Source: Nageia nagi
Taxonomy: Eukaryota > Pinophyta
Direction: 5' to 3'
Assembly (NCBI GenBank): GCA_050084985.1
Contig: JBITNC010000001.1
Coordinates: 14,446,001 to 14,510,000, forward strand
Length of the DNA: 64,000 bases
This document shows, one piece after another, positions 36,590 to 49,799 of the stretch. The notes beneath the pieces were generated by a model, which was given only the letters and a program-made list of their open reading frames with translations, had not been told where the DNA came from and made no database searches. The position numbers and the translations under genes were made by a program. The stretch's first letter is position 1; the number at the start of each line of letters is the position of its first letter.

Positions 36590-37000
36590 CTCAGTCTCTA
36601 CTAACAAAGAACATGAGATATGGATGATGTACTTTGATGAGGCCAAATGCAAATATAGTTGTGGTGATGGTGTTATCTTCAAATCACTTAAGGGATATTT
36701 AAGAAGATTCTCATTTATATTAACATTGATATGCAAAAATAATGATACCAAATATGAAGCCCTTTATATAGCGTTATCTAAAGCTATCAATATGGGAATC
36801 AGATGCCTAATAGTTTATGGTGATTTTGAATTGGTCATCAAGCAAGTCAAAGACAAGATTGGTGCAAAAAACACTATTTAAACTTATAGTAATAGAGTAT
36901 GTGATTTTATGGAGTCATTCTTGGAAATAAATTTTCTCTCTATAGTTGATGCACTAGCGGGTAAGGGATCATGTTTCAATAATGTTCATCACAAGAGAGG
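36590..37000 (+). pseudogene. E1 archaeal-type RNase H located before RT
   Basis: Frame from 36624: EIWMMYFDEAKCKYSCGDGV (first Asp), NNDTKYEALYIALSKAINMG (Glu), CLIVYGDFELVIKQVKDKIG (Asp), then after a TAA at 36879 VDALAGKGS at ~36950 (last Asp). All four catalytic acids of an RNase H fold are visible. It lies between protease and RT, not after RT as in E3. The same arrangement is familiar from predicted plant polyproteins, so it is a subgroup feature rather than a rearrangement. Confidence 0.78.
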
Positions 37001-38240
37001 TAGATATGGAGTTAAAGACCTATGTAGGCCATATGTACTTGACACTACAAATTTTTGGTAGGTATTTAACTTTGATGAGCATATTATGAATTTTCTTATA
37101 GATGAATTAGTAGCTCACATATTTAGTGTTGAAGAACTTTTTGACTATTTCCAAGATTTAGATGTTATATAACTCAAAAATAATAGCATACCCAAAGCTT
37201 TGCTCTCCTTTGAAAGGTTGTTTGATTTTGAAGATGTTTAAAAGGAAAGTAATGTTGAGATGGAAGTTGAACCCAAAAAATGCATAAAATTTAGATCAGA
37301 GTGCTCTAAAGAAGAAAAAAGTGATATTTTAGATTTATCATGAGTTCTTCAAGGTGGTTTCATAGACTTATGATGATCTAAAAACATATGATAATAATAT
37401 GATCCAACACACCATTGAGCTTGAACTAGAGGCAAAACTATACAGATAAAACTATAGGCCGGTAAACCTAAGAATACAAGGGGATATGAAGTAGGATTTG
37501 CTTAAGTTCCTAGATGCCAAACTTATTTACCCTATCAAGAATTCTTCTTGGGTATTTAATTTAGACCCAATAAGAAAAAAGAATAAAGAAATTAGACTAT
37601 GTATAGATTTCAAAAACCTAAATCAAGTGTCTCTCAAAGATAATTATCCTCTCCCTCCCATGGAATAAATCTTGGACACAATAGCTAGAGCTTGCTACTT
37701 TTCAATGATTGATGGCTATTCAAGATTCAACCAAATTTGGGTAAAAGATGAGGATCAATTCAAAACTACATTCACTTCCAAGTGGGGGACATTTGCATTT
37801 TAGAGAATGCCTTTTGGTATGTCCAATGTTGGGGATACATTTTAGAGAGCCATGGACCATGCCTTTGGAGACTTGATAAGAAGATAATCCTAGCCTACTT
37901 GGATAAAATCATAATATTTTCAAATAGTAGAAAGGACCACTTAAATCATCTTAGGCAAGATTTTGAAAAATGAATAGAATTTGGGATTTTTATCAATCCC
38001 AAAAAGTCTATTTTTATGGTTGACTAAGGAAAATTTCTTGGTCATATTGTATCATAAAAAGGATTAGAAATTGATCTAGAGAGAGTGAAAGCTATTGAGG
38101 CATTACCTATACCTTCAAACAAGAAGGCGCTACAATCCTTCCTTGGTCAAATCAATTTTGTTAGAAAATTTATTAATGATTTTTTGCATATTATTTCTCT
38201 AATAATAGGAATGTTGAAGAAAGATGTTGTATTCTCTTAG
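37001..38240 (+). pseudogene. E1 reverse transcriptase
   Basis: After a linker (37001-37430), RT motifs are readable: YPIKNSSWVFNLDPIRKKNK, IRLCIDFKNLNQVSLKDNYP, YFSMIDGYSRFNQIWV, FKTTFTSKWGTFAF.RMPFGM, then AYLDKIIIFSNSRKDHLNHL. In the catalytic box the second Asp of YLDD is replaced by Lys. Then FLGHIVS-like and SFLGQINFVRKFINDF. It has several stops and a frameshift near 37880. Linker text SIPKALLSFERLFDFEDV is also typical of this subgroup. Confidence 0.83.
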
Positions 38241-38829
38241 TTAGAAGAAGCAAAATAAGCTTTTGAAGATATTAAAAAGGCTATAATTGAAGCTCCTAAT
38301 TTAAAAAATCTTGATTTTTCAAAACATTTTATCATGTATGCATATAGAATAGAGAAAAGTGTTGTTTCCATCCTAGCTTAGAAAGATGACTAGAAGGAAG
38401 AATATCCCATTTTATTTCATAGCCAAACATTACACCAACACCAAAGAAGATGCTCATTTATTGAAAATAAAGTGTTTTCCATAATGAGAGGATTTAAAAA
38501 GTTTAAGAATTATGTGTCCCATAATAAAATCCTTGTATATACCATCCACCCAGATGTAAGAAATTATGTTATCCAAGGATAATTGAGTGAAGAAAAAGTT
38601 GGTTGGATTACAAAAATAATGGAATATGATGTAGAAATTAAACCAACCAAGTTCATAAGGGAAAGAATCCTCTATGAAAACATAGCAAAGACTACACATA
38701 TGATTGTTATCATAGAGGATAAAGAGCATCTTAATTAAGAAATTTATTGGATTAAGCAATTTATTTTTTATTTGAGAACTAGTAACTTTCCTAAATCCTT
38801 GGATAGGTTTCAAAGAGGAGATTCATATT
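38241..38829 (+). pseudogene. E1 second RNase H (gypsy type)
   Basis: Reads DFSKHFIMYAYRIEKSVVSI (the catalytic Asp of the usual FxxxxDAS context is gone), EEYPILFHSQTLHQHQRRCS, FIENKVFSIMRGFKKFKNYV, and HPDVRNYVIQG. The pattern matches the RNase H after RT in Tat pol. The last ~150 bases are the connection to integrase. Confidence 0.65.
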
Positions 38830-39540
38830 ACAAGCATTGAAGTTTATGATGATAGGTGATCGTATCTATAGGAAGAATTTTTATCAAACCTCATTGAGAT
38901 GTGTGACTCAAGATGAAGCTCAAAGGATTTTACATGAATTTCATTATGGATTATATAGCCACTATAGTGGTCCTACTACTACAATAAAAATATTAAAAGT
39001 GAGTTATTATTGGCCTACTATGTTTTAAGATTTCATTCAAGATAGCCTGGTAGTGTGACAAATGTAACAGATATGTTGGAAAAAGTAGACAAGCTACAAT
39101 GCCCCTTAATCCTATGCTTGTTGAAAAATATTTCTAATAGTGGGGTATATACTTAATTGGTGTTATTAATCCAAATTCTCTAGCAGTTCATAAGTTTATT
39201 CTAACTACAACATATTACTTTATAATATGGTTGAAAGTTATGCCATGTAAGAGTGCAAATTAGGGGATAATGAAATAAATGATCCAAATATTAATTACAT
39301 GCTTTGGTATTCCATAGATTATTGTATTAGACAATGGTCCTTCATTTATTAGAGCTAATTTATTATACTTTATTGCTGAGGATGAGATTTACTAGATGTT
39401 CTCTTAAAACTATTACCTATAAGGGAATGAGTTAGCAAAATCAACAAATAAAAATTTAACCCAGATCATTAAATGAATGATTGAAGAGACCTAGATAATG
39501 GCATACATAACTAGACTATGCATTATGGGTAGATAGGATT
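38830..39540 (+). pseudogene. E1 integrase, C-terminally incomplete
   Basis: Zinc part: 38837-39026, DEAQRILHEFHYGLYSHYSG, TIKILKVSYYWPTMF, then Cys-containing sequence to ~39075. Core: LTTTYYFIIWLKVMP (region of the first Asp), IPQIIVLDNGPSF (second Asp, ~39325), and NELAKSTNKNLTQIIK at ~39430, where the catalytic Glu is Lys. No C-terminal GPY/F part can be found after 39540, so the gene is cut there or too eroded to read. Confidence 0.75.
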
Positions 39541-39984
39541 AGTCATTAATGCTTACATTAACTCAAAATGGTGTAGGTTAGGTCTAACAAATGTAAACCA
39601 TCTTATTAAAGGATGGAATTTAATGGCTAAATTTTCTTAAAAAAATCACCAACCATACCTTAGCTTGTAATTTAAATTCAGTGTGCTTGAATTAAATATG
39701 ATCTTGACTATCATCCCTAACACCACACTCTACATAAATCCCAACATTCTTAATTCATTAATTGCCATTAATAGGTGACTTTCCCAAACCCTAATCAATT
39801 AAAACATAGTTCTTAACCTCTCATTTCCTCACTTAGTAGATTTCAAAGCATAAGTTTTCAACAATTTCAAAGCTGATTATTTATAAAGCTTTTCATGCTA
39901 AGATTTGAGGAGTTCTCAAATATTTCATCATAAAGGTTACATAAGCTTAATGTTAGCCTGAGCTACTCAAAAACCACTCAACAT
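39541..39984. other. E1 spacer upstream of the accessory frame
   Basis: Non-coding, AT-rich; contains no motif that I can name. It may hold the leader or internal promoter of the accessory gene, but no clear TATA box was found. Confidence 0.4.
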
Positions 39985-42900
39985 CATGATGATAACTAAG
40001 AAAATTGAGGCAACTATGGAAGAGGGACTAGATGCCAACTTAGCAATAATTCATGAGGAATATTTGGAGAATGATCTTGGTGTTGACTAGACAGAGGTAG
40101 GGGTCATGAATCATATGGATATCTAGTGAGCAAACCTTGAAAGAATCTCATTATAGCACCAGATGCTAAAGGTTGTAAGAAAAAAGAATTCATTAGTAGA
40201 ATCAATAAAAAATGTTATGTTTGACTAGGGCTTGGTGTATTATGTGCCTTATGAGTATTTCACTTGCCAACTCCTTTATATTATACTTAGGCATAACCCA
40301 CAAGGTTATGAGGTTAGAACTTACAAGGAGTAGAATAAGGGAGAAGCATATTCCAAGTACCAACCCAATATCCTTTTAAACTACTCCTTAGAATTAATTG
40401 TACTAGTCCCTATTGATTGGACTTTCCATGTAAAGAAGTAAATTGATCTCAAGAAAGAAAAGGATGATTTTTATCAAAATGAAAATGAGATGTTGTACTA
40501 TATTAATGAGAGGTATGAAGGAAGATGCACCAAGCTTTTATAGAGCTATTATATCACCTCTTTTGATAAATCATGGTATAGATAGGTCTTGTAGGCATTG
40601 GTTGTTATTGTTGGGAAGAAGACATAGATTGAGTCAAATGAAGCCATGATGGGAATGGCATATAATATTATTAAGGCACACATATGCTATGGTTTTTATT
40701 TCATTCATCTTGAATGAGATTAGGAAAAAAATATTCAATATTGAAATATTTAATTTTTAGAATTCATCACATTTATGGTGGCTTATTTTCCACCAAAACT
40801 TAGAAGTTCTGATGGAAGGAGGAATCTATATTGCACTAGCTATTATGTCTATAGCACCCACACCAATTGATTTAAGAGTGCCATTCCTCACAAAGGTCCA
40901 TGTCTCATACTATGAGTTCATGAAAAAATTATTTGCTCTAATGATGCAAATTCTTATGGGGAGAGTCACCCATAGACTCAACCAATCTATCATGGATGAG
41001 TTGCAAGGAGGTAATAGGATAGGATATTGGTATTTTTTGAAGAACCATATAATAATTATGAGGTATGGTTATTTTTATAATCCATTTTTGTTACCTAAAT
41101 TTGCTACCCCATAGTTATATTCTTTAGAAATAGGTAGACAAATATGTACCATAGAGACTAAGTATGGGAAAAGGGGTAATTTCAAACCCATTATTAAAAT
41201 ACCTACCTAATTTATAAATTTTACTTTAATAGAAATAGGGTGTTAGCCAATTTCATTGGATAAATTTTTTAATTAGATACTATAGATACCCCCTAAGTAT
41301 ATGCCTAATTCGTGAAGGATAATCAAATCTAATAAAAAATGCCTGATATTTTCCCATGAAGCCCAGTTGCATGTAGAATATTTTGTAAATTAAATAAAAT
41401 AAGACATTGAGGTATCCTTGGAGTGGGAATTCAAGATTCTTTACAAAGCATAGATGGCCCTTGAAGGCATAAAAAAGTATAGGATCTAGGAGGTTAGATG
41501 CTAAGATTTTTCCTTGAACCTAAAGGTTATCACCCAATTACAGGATGAGTTAGGTTGGGGCCCCAATAAAATTGAATATTTCATAAAATTCATATTTGAA
41601 TACACCACCAAAGTAAATCATGTTGAAAAATAATGCTTTGGTGAGTTTACTTATTATTAGTTCTAGAATTCCCAATACATGCAAGACCTGCTACCATAAA
41701 TAGGAGAATCGCTCCTAGCCAATTTTCAAGAGAAGGATATGGAGGATGATAAACCATTAGCATAGTAGATATGGGAACTATAGAATCTAAATAATATAAA
41801 ATCTAAAGTATCTAGTTCTTAAACTCTTCAAAGAAAGAAGAATGAAGCTCAAATTATAGTGGCTACCACTCTCAAGAAGTCTTCTCCAAAGAAGAAAAGA
41901 CATAGATTAGTATTAAAATAATAGAAGAACCCAAAGAGGTCATAAGTTCTAGAAAAGAAAGCATGTACCAAAAAACCATCTATGATAAAATGTATCTATA
42001 CCCTATCTCCATGCGTAGTAAGTGAAGAACAATCCAAACCAAGCACATGATATATTAAATTACTTGATGCAAAGGAAACCCAAAAATCCCAAAGCAAGAA
42101 CATGATCATATATCATGATGCATAAGAAGAAATTAGGGATGAAGTGTAGCAAGGGGGAGGGAACATGCTTGGTATGAGTCAAGTAGCAATAGCTAGAATA
42201 GGTGACCCTATAATAATGAGAAGTGAACCAAGAAGAGATGATGATGATGATGATGATAATGATCTAAATAAAAATAAATACTCTAGCCCAAAGGATAAGC
42301 CACCTAAGGAAGAGCCTATCATAGGTGAGGAGGAAGAGGAGGTATAGGTAATACCCACTATAGATATAACAACAAAGATACCTACCAAAGATACTCTAGC
42401 ATCAACCTCAAGAGCAGCAGGTGCATCTCACCATTCTTTAATTCCTTAATCTACAACCTTGAAAGGGGAAATAAAAAATTTTTTTGTTCAAGTAGTAGGA
42501 CCCATTGATTAGGTGATATTTATTAATAAAATCCCTATGCTTCCAAAGCAATAGGAAATAATTTTGAGTAAAGTAATAGAAATAGGGGATATTAAAATTG
42601 CTCATATACCCTTCAAAGAAGGGCAATTAGAAAAAACCCCCATAGATGTTATAAATGTAAATATGTAGAGTGCTCCAACTATAGACTAGTCTAGATTTTT
42701 GGTAAACACTTCCTTAGATGTTGGTAAGAGTCTCCAAATAATGGAAAATAAAATAGATAAACTCAACAAAAAGATTGAGTAGTGTAAAAAGGACTTCTCC
42801 TAAAAAGATAAGATGATAGATGGGCTATAGAACTAGAATAAAGAATTAATTGAAAAGTTGTCCAAGCAGAAAACTAAATATGAAAATAACCTTAAAAAGG

Positions 42901-43140
42901 CTAAACTCAAGCTAGAGAGCATGAAGAAAAAAATTAAATACCTCAAGGCTTAAGCCAATATAATTTAAAAATAAAAGGCTTAGCATACCAAAGAGGAATT
43001 GAAAAATATAATAGCAAATAATAAATTTTTAAATGATGATAAGATCAAGCTACTAGGAATTATCAAGAATTTCAAAAAAACCCTAGTCGAGTAGATAGGA
43101 GAAAGACTAGTTAACATATCCTAGTTACATCTATTGAAGA
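39985..43140 (+). pseudogene. E1 accessory reading frame with acidic region and coiled coil
   Basis: Starts near the ATG at 39985 (MITKKIEATMEEGLDANLAI). Readable with stops to about 43140. N-terminal part: WYRQVL-like, EAMMGMAYNIIKAHICYGFY, YFPPKLRSSDGR, a pattern I associate with an uncharacterised protein carried by plant Tat elements. Middle: basic/acidic linker with a GAT repeat at 42237-42262 coding for Asp residues and a run of Glu (EEEEE). C-terminal part 42660-42960: heptad-like MENKIDKLNKKIE, KELIEKLSKQKTKYENNLKK, KLESMKKKIKYLKA, clearly coiled coil. Function unknown. No similarity to RT, integrase or an envelope protein. Confidence 0.6.
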
Positions 43141-46100
43141 ATCAAATATAACAAGTTATATAGTAGTACAATGCTCTAATGCTACTCCAATTTTTACCAA
43201 CTAAAACCTCTAAATTCAAAACCATTTTTTTTATCGATTTGTTGACTTCTCAAGGTTTACTATTTACAACATATATCCCACATGGTTTACATTTTGATAT
43301 ATTATGGACTTTATTTAGTCTTCATCATTTCTTTCTAAGTACAAGGGTTTGTTCACTAGGCATTCCTATCCTTACTTACAAGTGGATACTCTTAATGATC
43401 ATACCCTTATTTTATTTGGACTTATTTACCATATCCTTAATCTTGAGATGGTGTACTTGTTATTTTTTAAAGTTTTAATATTTCTAGTTTAAGTGCAAAT
43501 CAATGTTCAAGATAACTTATGATTTAGATCCCATAACAATTACAAGCATCCCACATTATTTCCTAGAGTATTTATCCCATTGTACTCTTAAGGGTGGTCC
43601 CTAAAGTTTTCCAAAAGATCCTAAATTTGGGTCCTTAAGACTAATATGGGATCCTTTTCTAAAACATTGGAATGATAGTGGATTTATTTATGGTTCTTAT
43701 TTATTATCGATCCTTAAGAATATTGTACAAATAATTGAGACGCATTCATTTGATCCCTATAAATTTAATTAATCAATTTATATAACTTGCAAATAAATAA
43801 AAGCCATAACCCACTTTGGTTTCATATGTCAGGTCATTTACTTAAGTGGCATTTTCTGATCCTAGTTCCCCACTTTATTTATTAATATACTATGTAAATC
43901 ATAAACTCATTAAATCTCAAAGTTAACAATTCATTCACTAAGAAGGTAGTTTTTAATTCTAAGTCAAATTAGGTTTTATCTTTTAAAATTTTATCATTAA
44001 TATCTTGACCTTGTTATCTAAAAACTCTGTATTTATCAATCGCATTTATTCCCATTGGGTTCCATTTGTACCCATTTTGATCCCAACCTGAGATTTCCCA
44101 AATGATCACAAATTATCATTTGGAACCTTTGTAGTTCAAATTTAGGATTGTTTCTAAGTTGTTGGGATATTTTTGGATTTTATTGGAATTAATAACTTAA
44201 ACAATCTACTTCTTTATAAGTGTTAGTAAAATCATCTACTTAAATCAATTTATACTATCCACTACTGATCATGAAATAACAATTATTAATTCCTACTCCT
44301 ATTCATGTAATACTCATAATGTTATTCATAAAGAGAAAGTAAAATCATCTATCTTAAATTCATTTTGTAATATATTAACAAAAGATAAGTACAAAATAAT
44401 CCTTATAACTTTATTTATCAACATCTAATATAATGACAAAACTTTCATAACTTATTACAAGAACATTAATAAATCATAAGGCTAATATAATGGTTTAGAA
44501 TTGATAATTTAATTTATCATCCTTTTTGTAACACAAAGGAAATATAACATATTAATTGATAAATCATTCTTTGCCATGTTGTGAATCATAACCATTGATC
44601 TTCAAACAATAATCATCAAGCATCAAACATCTCTATAGATCTTCAAGCATAGAACATCTTTGTCATTCTTTGATCAATGAGCATAGAACATTGAACATTC
44701 CCTTGGAACTTGGTGGGTGGATCAAGTATGAGGAAGGAGGAGGATCAGGAAAGCCCTTTTATAATCATAATTCAATGCCTACTTGAGACCTTGAGAGGAT
44801 TGTAGGTCCTTTTTGGACTACCTCTCTTCCTTGCTCATGCATTAAACCACCTATCTTCAATAGTTAATTTGTATTTAATACTAATTATAAAAATTGATTG
44901 ATTTATTTTTCTTATAAATTTCAAAAAAAAGTTTTTGAACACCTTTCTTATATTGTTCCCTTCAATTCTCCACAAACTAAGTATAACAAGATAGTATTTA
45001 CTACTTTTCATTCATCTATAAATGTTTTCTTAAAAAAAAAAAAAACTTCTTTTAATTTAATACTAAGAGGTTACATCATTCAAGAATTCCTTAACCATTA
45101 TTTTATAAATTTATATCTACTTTAATCCTCCTTCATTGTTTACCATAATAACTTTATTGTCCTTTAGTATTTTATGCTATTTATTATACCATACAAATGT
45201 CTACTTTATAATTCCAAGTAATGTTAAAGGTAAATAAACCAAATAAATCTATTATCATATATATATTTATACTTTTATTCATTTATATGGTTAAACACCA
45301 ACCAAACATATGAAAGGCTGATCATTAATGTGGAGAAAAGATAGTTTCTAATCATGAATGTCAAGTGGATTCTTGATAATTAAGATATGAAAGTGATCTA
45401 ATAAACTAATTTGGCCTCTTAATGATTTCAAACCTATGCATTTGAGAGGAAGCTGAGGATGATATGTAATTTGAGAAGGTGACTCAAAGAAAAATATGCC
45501 AAAGCTAGATGAATTCTATTAGTATATTGTATGGTTTTCTTAGTGGATGACATAGCCTTGTGGAGTATGTCCAACTCTAACTAGAGAGTATACATAGACT
45601 TTTAGTAGGAAATTAGACTCATATAATAAGTGGAGCTTAGTAGGGAACATTGAATTCTCTTTATGTAAGGAAAATCATAGATGTCTAGCATCATTCAAAA
45701 ACTCACAAATGGTTATAGCATAATGTATACAAATGGTTTTTCTTTTGAATTTGATATGTAGACTATGAAATATGGATTCAAATGACATAATACTATCATG
45801 GAAACATCCACCTAGTCTACTAGTATCTTTACAATGTATGGTGATTCACAAAAGGGTTTCATAAAAATGCCTTTATCCTATGCAAGCTGAAACTCTATAA
45901 TCTTTCCAACATTATGACCATTGCGTAACTCAAAAAGGGAGTATAAATTTTTTTTGAATAGTTGAGATGTCTTCTCAAAGGAATTATTGACTATTAAGTT
46001 AGGAATGCATAATATATATTATTTAAAAACAAGAAGAAAATATTAGGACTTGGAATTAAATGTTGCATCCTTTGCTACAAGCTCTAGATAAAAGCAAAGA

Positions 46101-49100
46101 GATAAAATTGAATTCCTCAAACTTTCCAGCTAGCATGTACCAATGAAAGAGTGTGAATAAGGTACAAGGTCTTATCAAAGTATAGTAAAAATGATTTTAC
46201 ATCAAGTAATGTGACTATGAATATCCAAGTACCATGTTGGTTTAATGTGAAAGAACATATAGGAGGGACTAGAGTCAATAAATAATTAAAGTAAAATAAA
46301 AATTGAATTATTTTTCCAAAGTATGAGCTTCCATAAACTTTTCATTATAGAATTAAATGGTTCAACTTATCAATATATTAAAATACATGGCATTTTGTAC
46401 TCAAGACTTTATAAAAATAAAAGGAAGGTAAATTAATAGGATCCCATTCCTTTATTTTTAAAGAAAAAGACAAGATAATAACCTCCACATGCAATACAAT
46501 AATTAAATCAATCAATATGTCCCTTCACCTAGTATAAGTCCTTTATCAAAAATTAATTCTATGAGTCTTTAGAAAAATAATATTTTCATACAACTCTTTA
46601 AAAATATTAAATGGAACTACTAAAAAAAATGTAAGGAATGCACCTTAAATTGGAGAAGGAAGAGAGAGACTTCACATAATCCAAATGGACATCTCTGCAC
46701 ACCCTCAATAATTTTTTTTTAGGTTTGCTTAAAGTTGGAAATGATGGTAATGGCATTTAATACTTTGGAATGTTTTTCATCAGTTGAGAATTTAGTGCCA
46801 ACTCTTATACACACCTAACACAAATATACAAAACTAAGTAGGGTCTTTTCTCTATTATTTTCCTAGCTATTAATTATCATGTCATACCACAAAGAGACCA
46901 TAGTCTCTATCTAATAGTGTTTTTACTATTAGCCCTATGTGGCAATAATATGGACACTCATATTCAACTTTTACTCCATTAAATTTATTTTTCTAACCTT
47001 ATAATAATTTTCAAATTTAACTAAAGATATATCCCCTTTTTCCCTCCATTTCAAAATTTAAATTTTAAAAATACCAAACAAGGTAAAACACATATTTACC
47101 TATGATGGTCACCTCGTTCTCTAGAGTAAGGTTAATTAATCCACATAGTTTTGCAAACAAATTTTCATCAAGAAATCAATAATCACAACAATTATTCTAC
47201 ATGCATCTACATGATTTATTATGGTCATAGGGTGTGTCAATGAATTAATGCCAATCATTTCCTCCTCTTACCCTTTAGTTCCCATCATCAATTCATCTTT
47301 GGTTCATTGGGCCTTCAATTTCTCCTTTCATCTTGTAGTAATTTGTTACCTGCATCATAAAATCTCAAATCTAGCATCAACTTGATACAAATAATACATA
47401 TTTATAATTAAAATTAATCATCACATAGTAATAGTTTAAACATAGTTTCATTTACATCCTTTATGGTGTTCAAATTTGGCTAGTACAATTGGGTGGTTTG
47501 TTACATACTAACCCCCTTAAGAGTAACATAGTCCTCTGTGTTTCTTTCTTATCCTAACAATTTCTTGAGATCACAATTTATGGTGTTTCAAATTATTTCA
47601 CCTAATTCAATATTTTCAAGGGAGATTAATATGAACCAACTTGAGTCAAGATCAATGGCTAGTTGATCCTCAAGTGGGTTAAGCTGATCAACTACTAGAA
47701 TTGATCAACCCCTTCATTTATGGAGTTCACTACCATAACCCTCTATGGATTAGGTTGGATGTAATAATGTGATCCCATGATTTCTATCTACTAATAAATC
47801 AACTAAATTAGCCTATTTGATCACATAATTAGTGTTTTGGTTTCATCTTAGGGCCCATATCACCCAAGATAGTGCTAATCTAAAATAAGGTCATACACCC
47901 ATGACATGTTTTCCACTAAATTATGGATAAAGTGCATCACCCCCAAAATAACCATCACTCCCAATCATTAATATATGATAAATAAATGACTAAAAATTAT
48001 ACCCTCATCTAGTATAGTATAGATTTCTTAGTTACTACCTCTTTTCCTAAGGTAAGATAACTAACCTACCCATAACTATCAGTTAGTATCCCTAGTGGTT
48101 CGAGATCCCATGCCCATTTCTTGGGAACCCAAATGTCTTTTAGGAGAAACAATTTCTATATCATGATTTTTATCATCATTTTAATATATCATCACCCAAT
48201 ATTTTGAAACATATATGTTATCTCACCCTTATTTATGTGAGATTTACACTAGATTATAACTAAGTTAGGATCTCAAGCACATAATATTTGAATCAAACAC
48301 ATCGATTCATATCTTCTTATTTTTAATTCAAAATAAGTATCAACAACAATAGTATTTCAAAGAGTCATTTTTCAAAATAACATGAATAATTAATTCAAAT
48401 CAAATAATCATTGTTGCTTAAAAATAATAATAACATAGTCATCATCAAGAATATAACCCTAGTTGAACATTACATTTATCTCAAGCTGAGATAAAAGTCA
48501 AGCTTGCTTTTAAAATTTTTGTTAAAAAATCAATTTATTTCAAATATTTCTTAAACAAGTTATAACTTGTATTTACAATTACCAACTACACTTACTTGAT
48601 CATCAACACAATCTTTTCCTAATTACAAGTATCTATCTAAATCCGAAGAGATTTGCTTCATTTTGCTTCGATGATCAATTGTTAGTGTAGAAATGCACTT
48701 TCAATGTCATAAAAACTTCCTTTGTTGACCTATATTTATAAGATTTGTATCTAAATAAGGAATTCATTAAATATTTCCCATTAAACCCAAAAGATAAGCA
48801 AACAATCATTAGAATTTTAGGAATTTTCCTAGTTTTCATATTTTTGAAAATACATATGAAACTAAACAATTATGTGTAGCACTCATTATCAATAATCATT
48901 TATTTAAATCTATTGATAGTTTTGAAAAATGGAGACTTTCTCCCACTTGACTCTCCATTGGAGATACATTTTCACCCTTATCATCAGGTGACTTTGACAT
49001 TACATGAATGCCATGTTGAAATAATAATTGCTCATACCTATATGCTTGTTCTTCCATTTTTCTATCTCTTGTGGGGAGGTGCTTAGGTGTGCAATTGCCT

Positions 49101-49799
49101 ATTCTTGCACACTTTGAATTTGATCAATCAACTTTCATTATTGTTTTATGAGCTTAATCATTAACTCATTTCTCTCTAAACAAGTGGTATTCCAAATTTT
49201 TCACATTCCTCATACTCTTATTTAAGATGCTTTATCTGTTCTTTGACATTTTTCAACTTTTGCTATAGATATTTATTCTCTATGATAGCCTACATTATCA
49301 CTCTTAATAATTTTTATCACTATAATTTCATAAGTAAATTCATCTAAAAGTATTAACCCCTTTTGTTGAGATGTCACATTGTACGTATAAAGGTAGTATC
49401 ATATCATGCATTTATTTGCCATAATATATTTCAATAATTCCCTTAGTATATTTATAGATATGATTTTGAGAGTATAGCTTCTCATTTTCCATAATTCTTT
49501 AGTGGATATTTAATGCAAATTCTCCTTTCATCCACTCATTTGAGTTTTTTTTTTGTACACTATTTATCATTTATTAGTTATCTCCTTTCTAGGTAGATGT
49601 TGGTTTTATAGGTAATATTTATTGGTTTTGGATACATTGAAAAACAAATCATGGTGAATCATAGAAGATATCATCATGTTGCATGCCTCACCACTCTTTC
49701 ATATGGAATTCAAGAAAATATTATTCATCATGGGATTTATAATTTCTTATCATAGTGTTCATTAGAGGCAATGGGTTTTCTTCTTCATCAAGATTTAGT
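43141..49799. other. unresolved AT-rich insert(s) inside E1
   Basis: No domain that I can name on either strand. At 47501-47530 the minus strand reads GAGGAC, then CTTAAGGGGGTTAG, then TGTAACA, which resembles a polypurine tract followed by an LTR start, so a minus-strand LTR may extend left from 47505. 48900-49300 on minus has a lysine/glutamate-rich coiled-coil-like stretch. 43179-43478 is an open but hydrophobic plus frame without motif. No LTR pair or target duplication was found, so the number of inserts is unknown. Confidence 0.4.

Noticed and set aside
42179-42388. Minus-strand ORF with a serine run opposite the GAT repeat
   Set aside because: It is the shadow of the Asp-rich part of the E1 accessory frame on the plus strand.
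43179-43478. 99-codon ORF as a possible envelope-like membrane protein of E1
   Set aside because: Hydrophobic only because of T-rich composition; no signal peptide, Cys pattern or continuity with the preceding coiled-coil frame could be shown.
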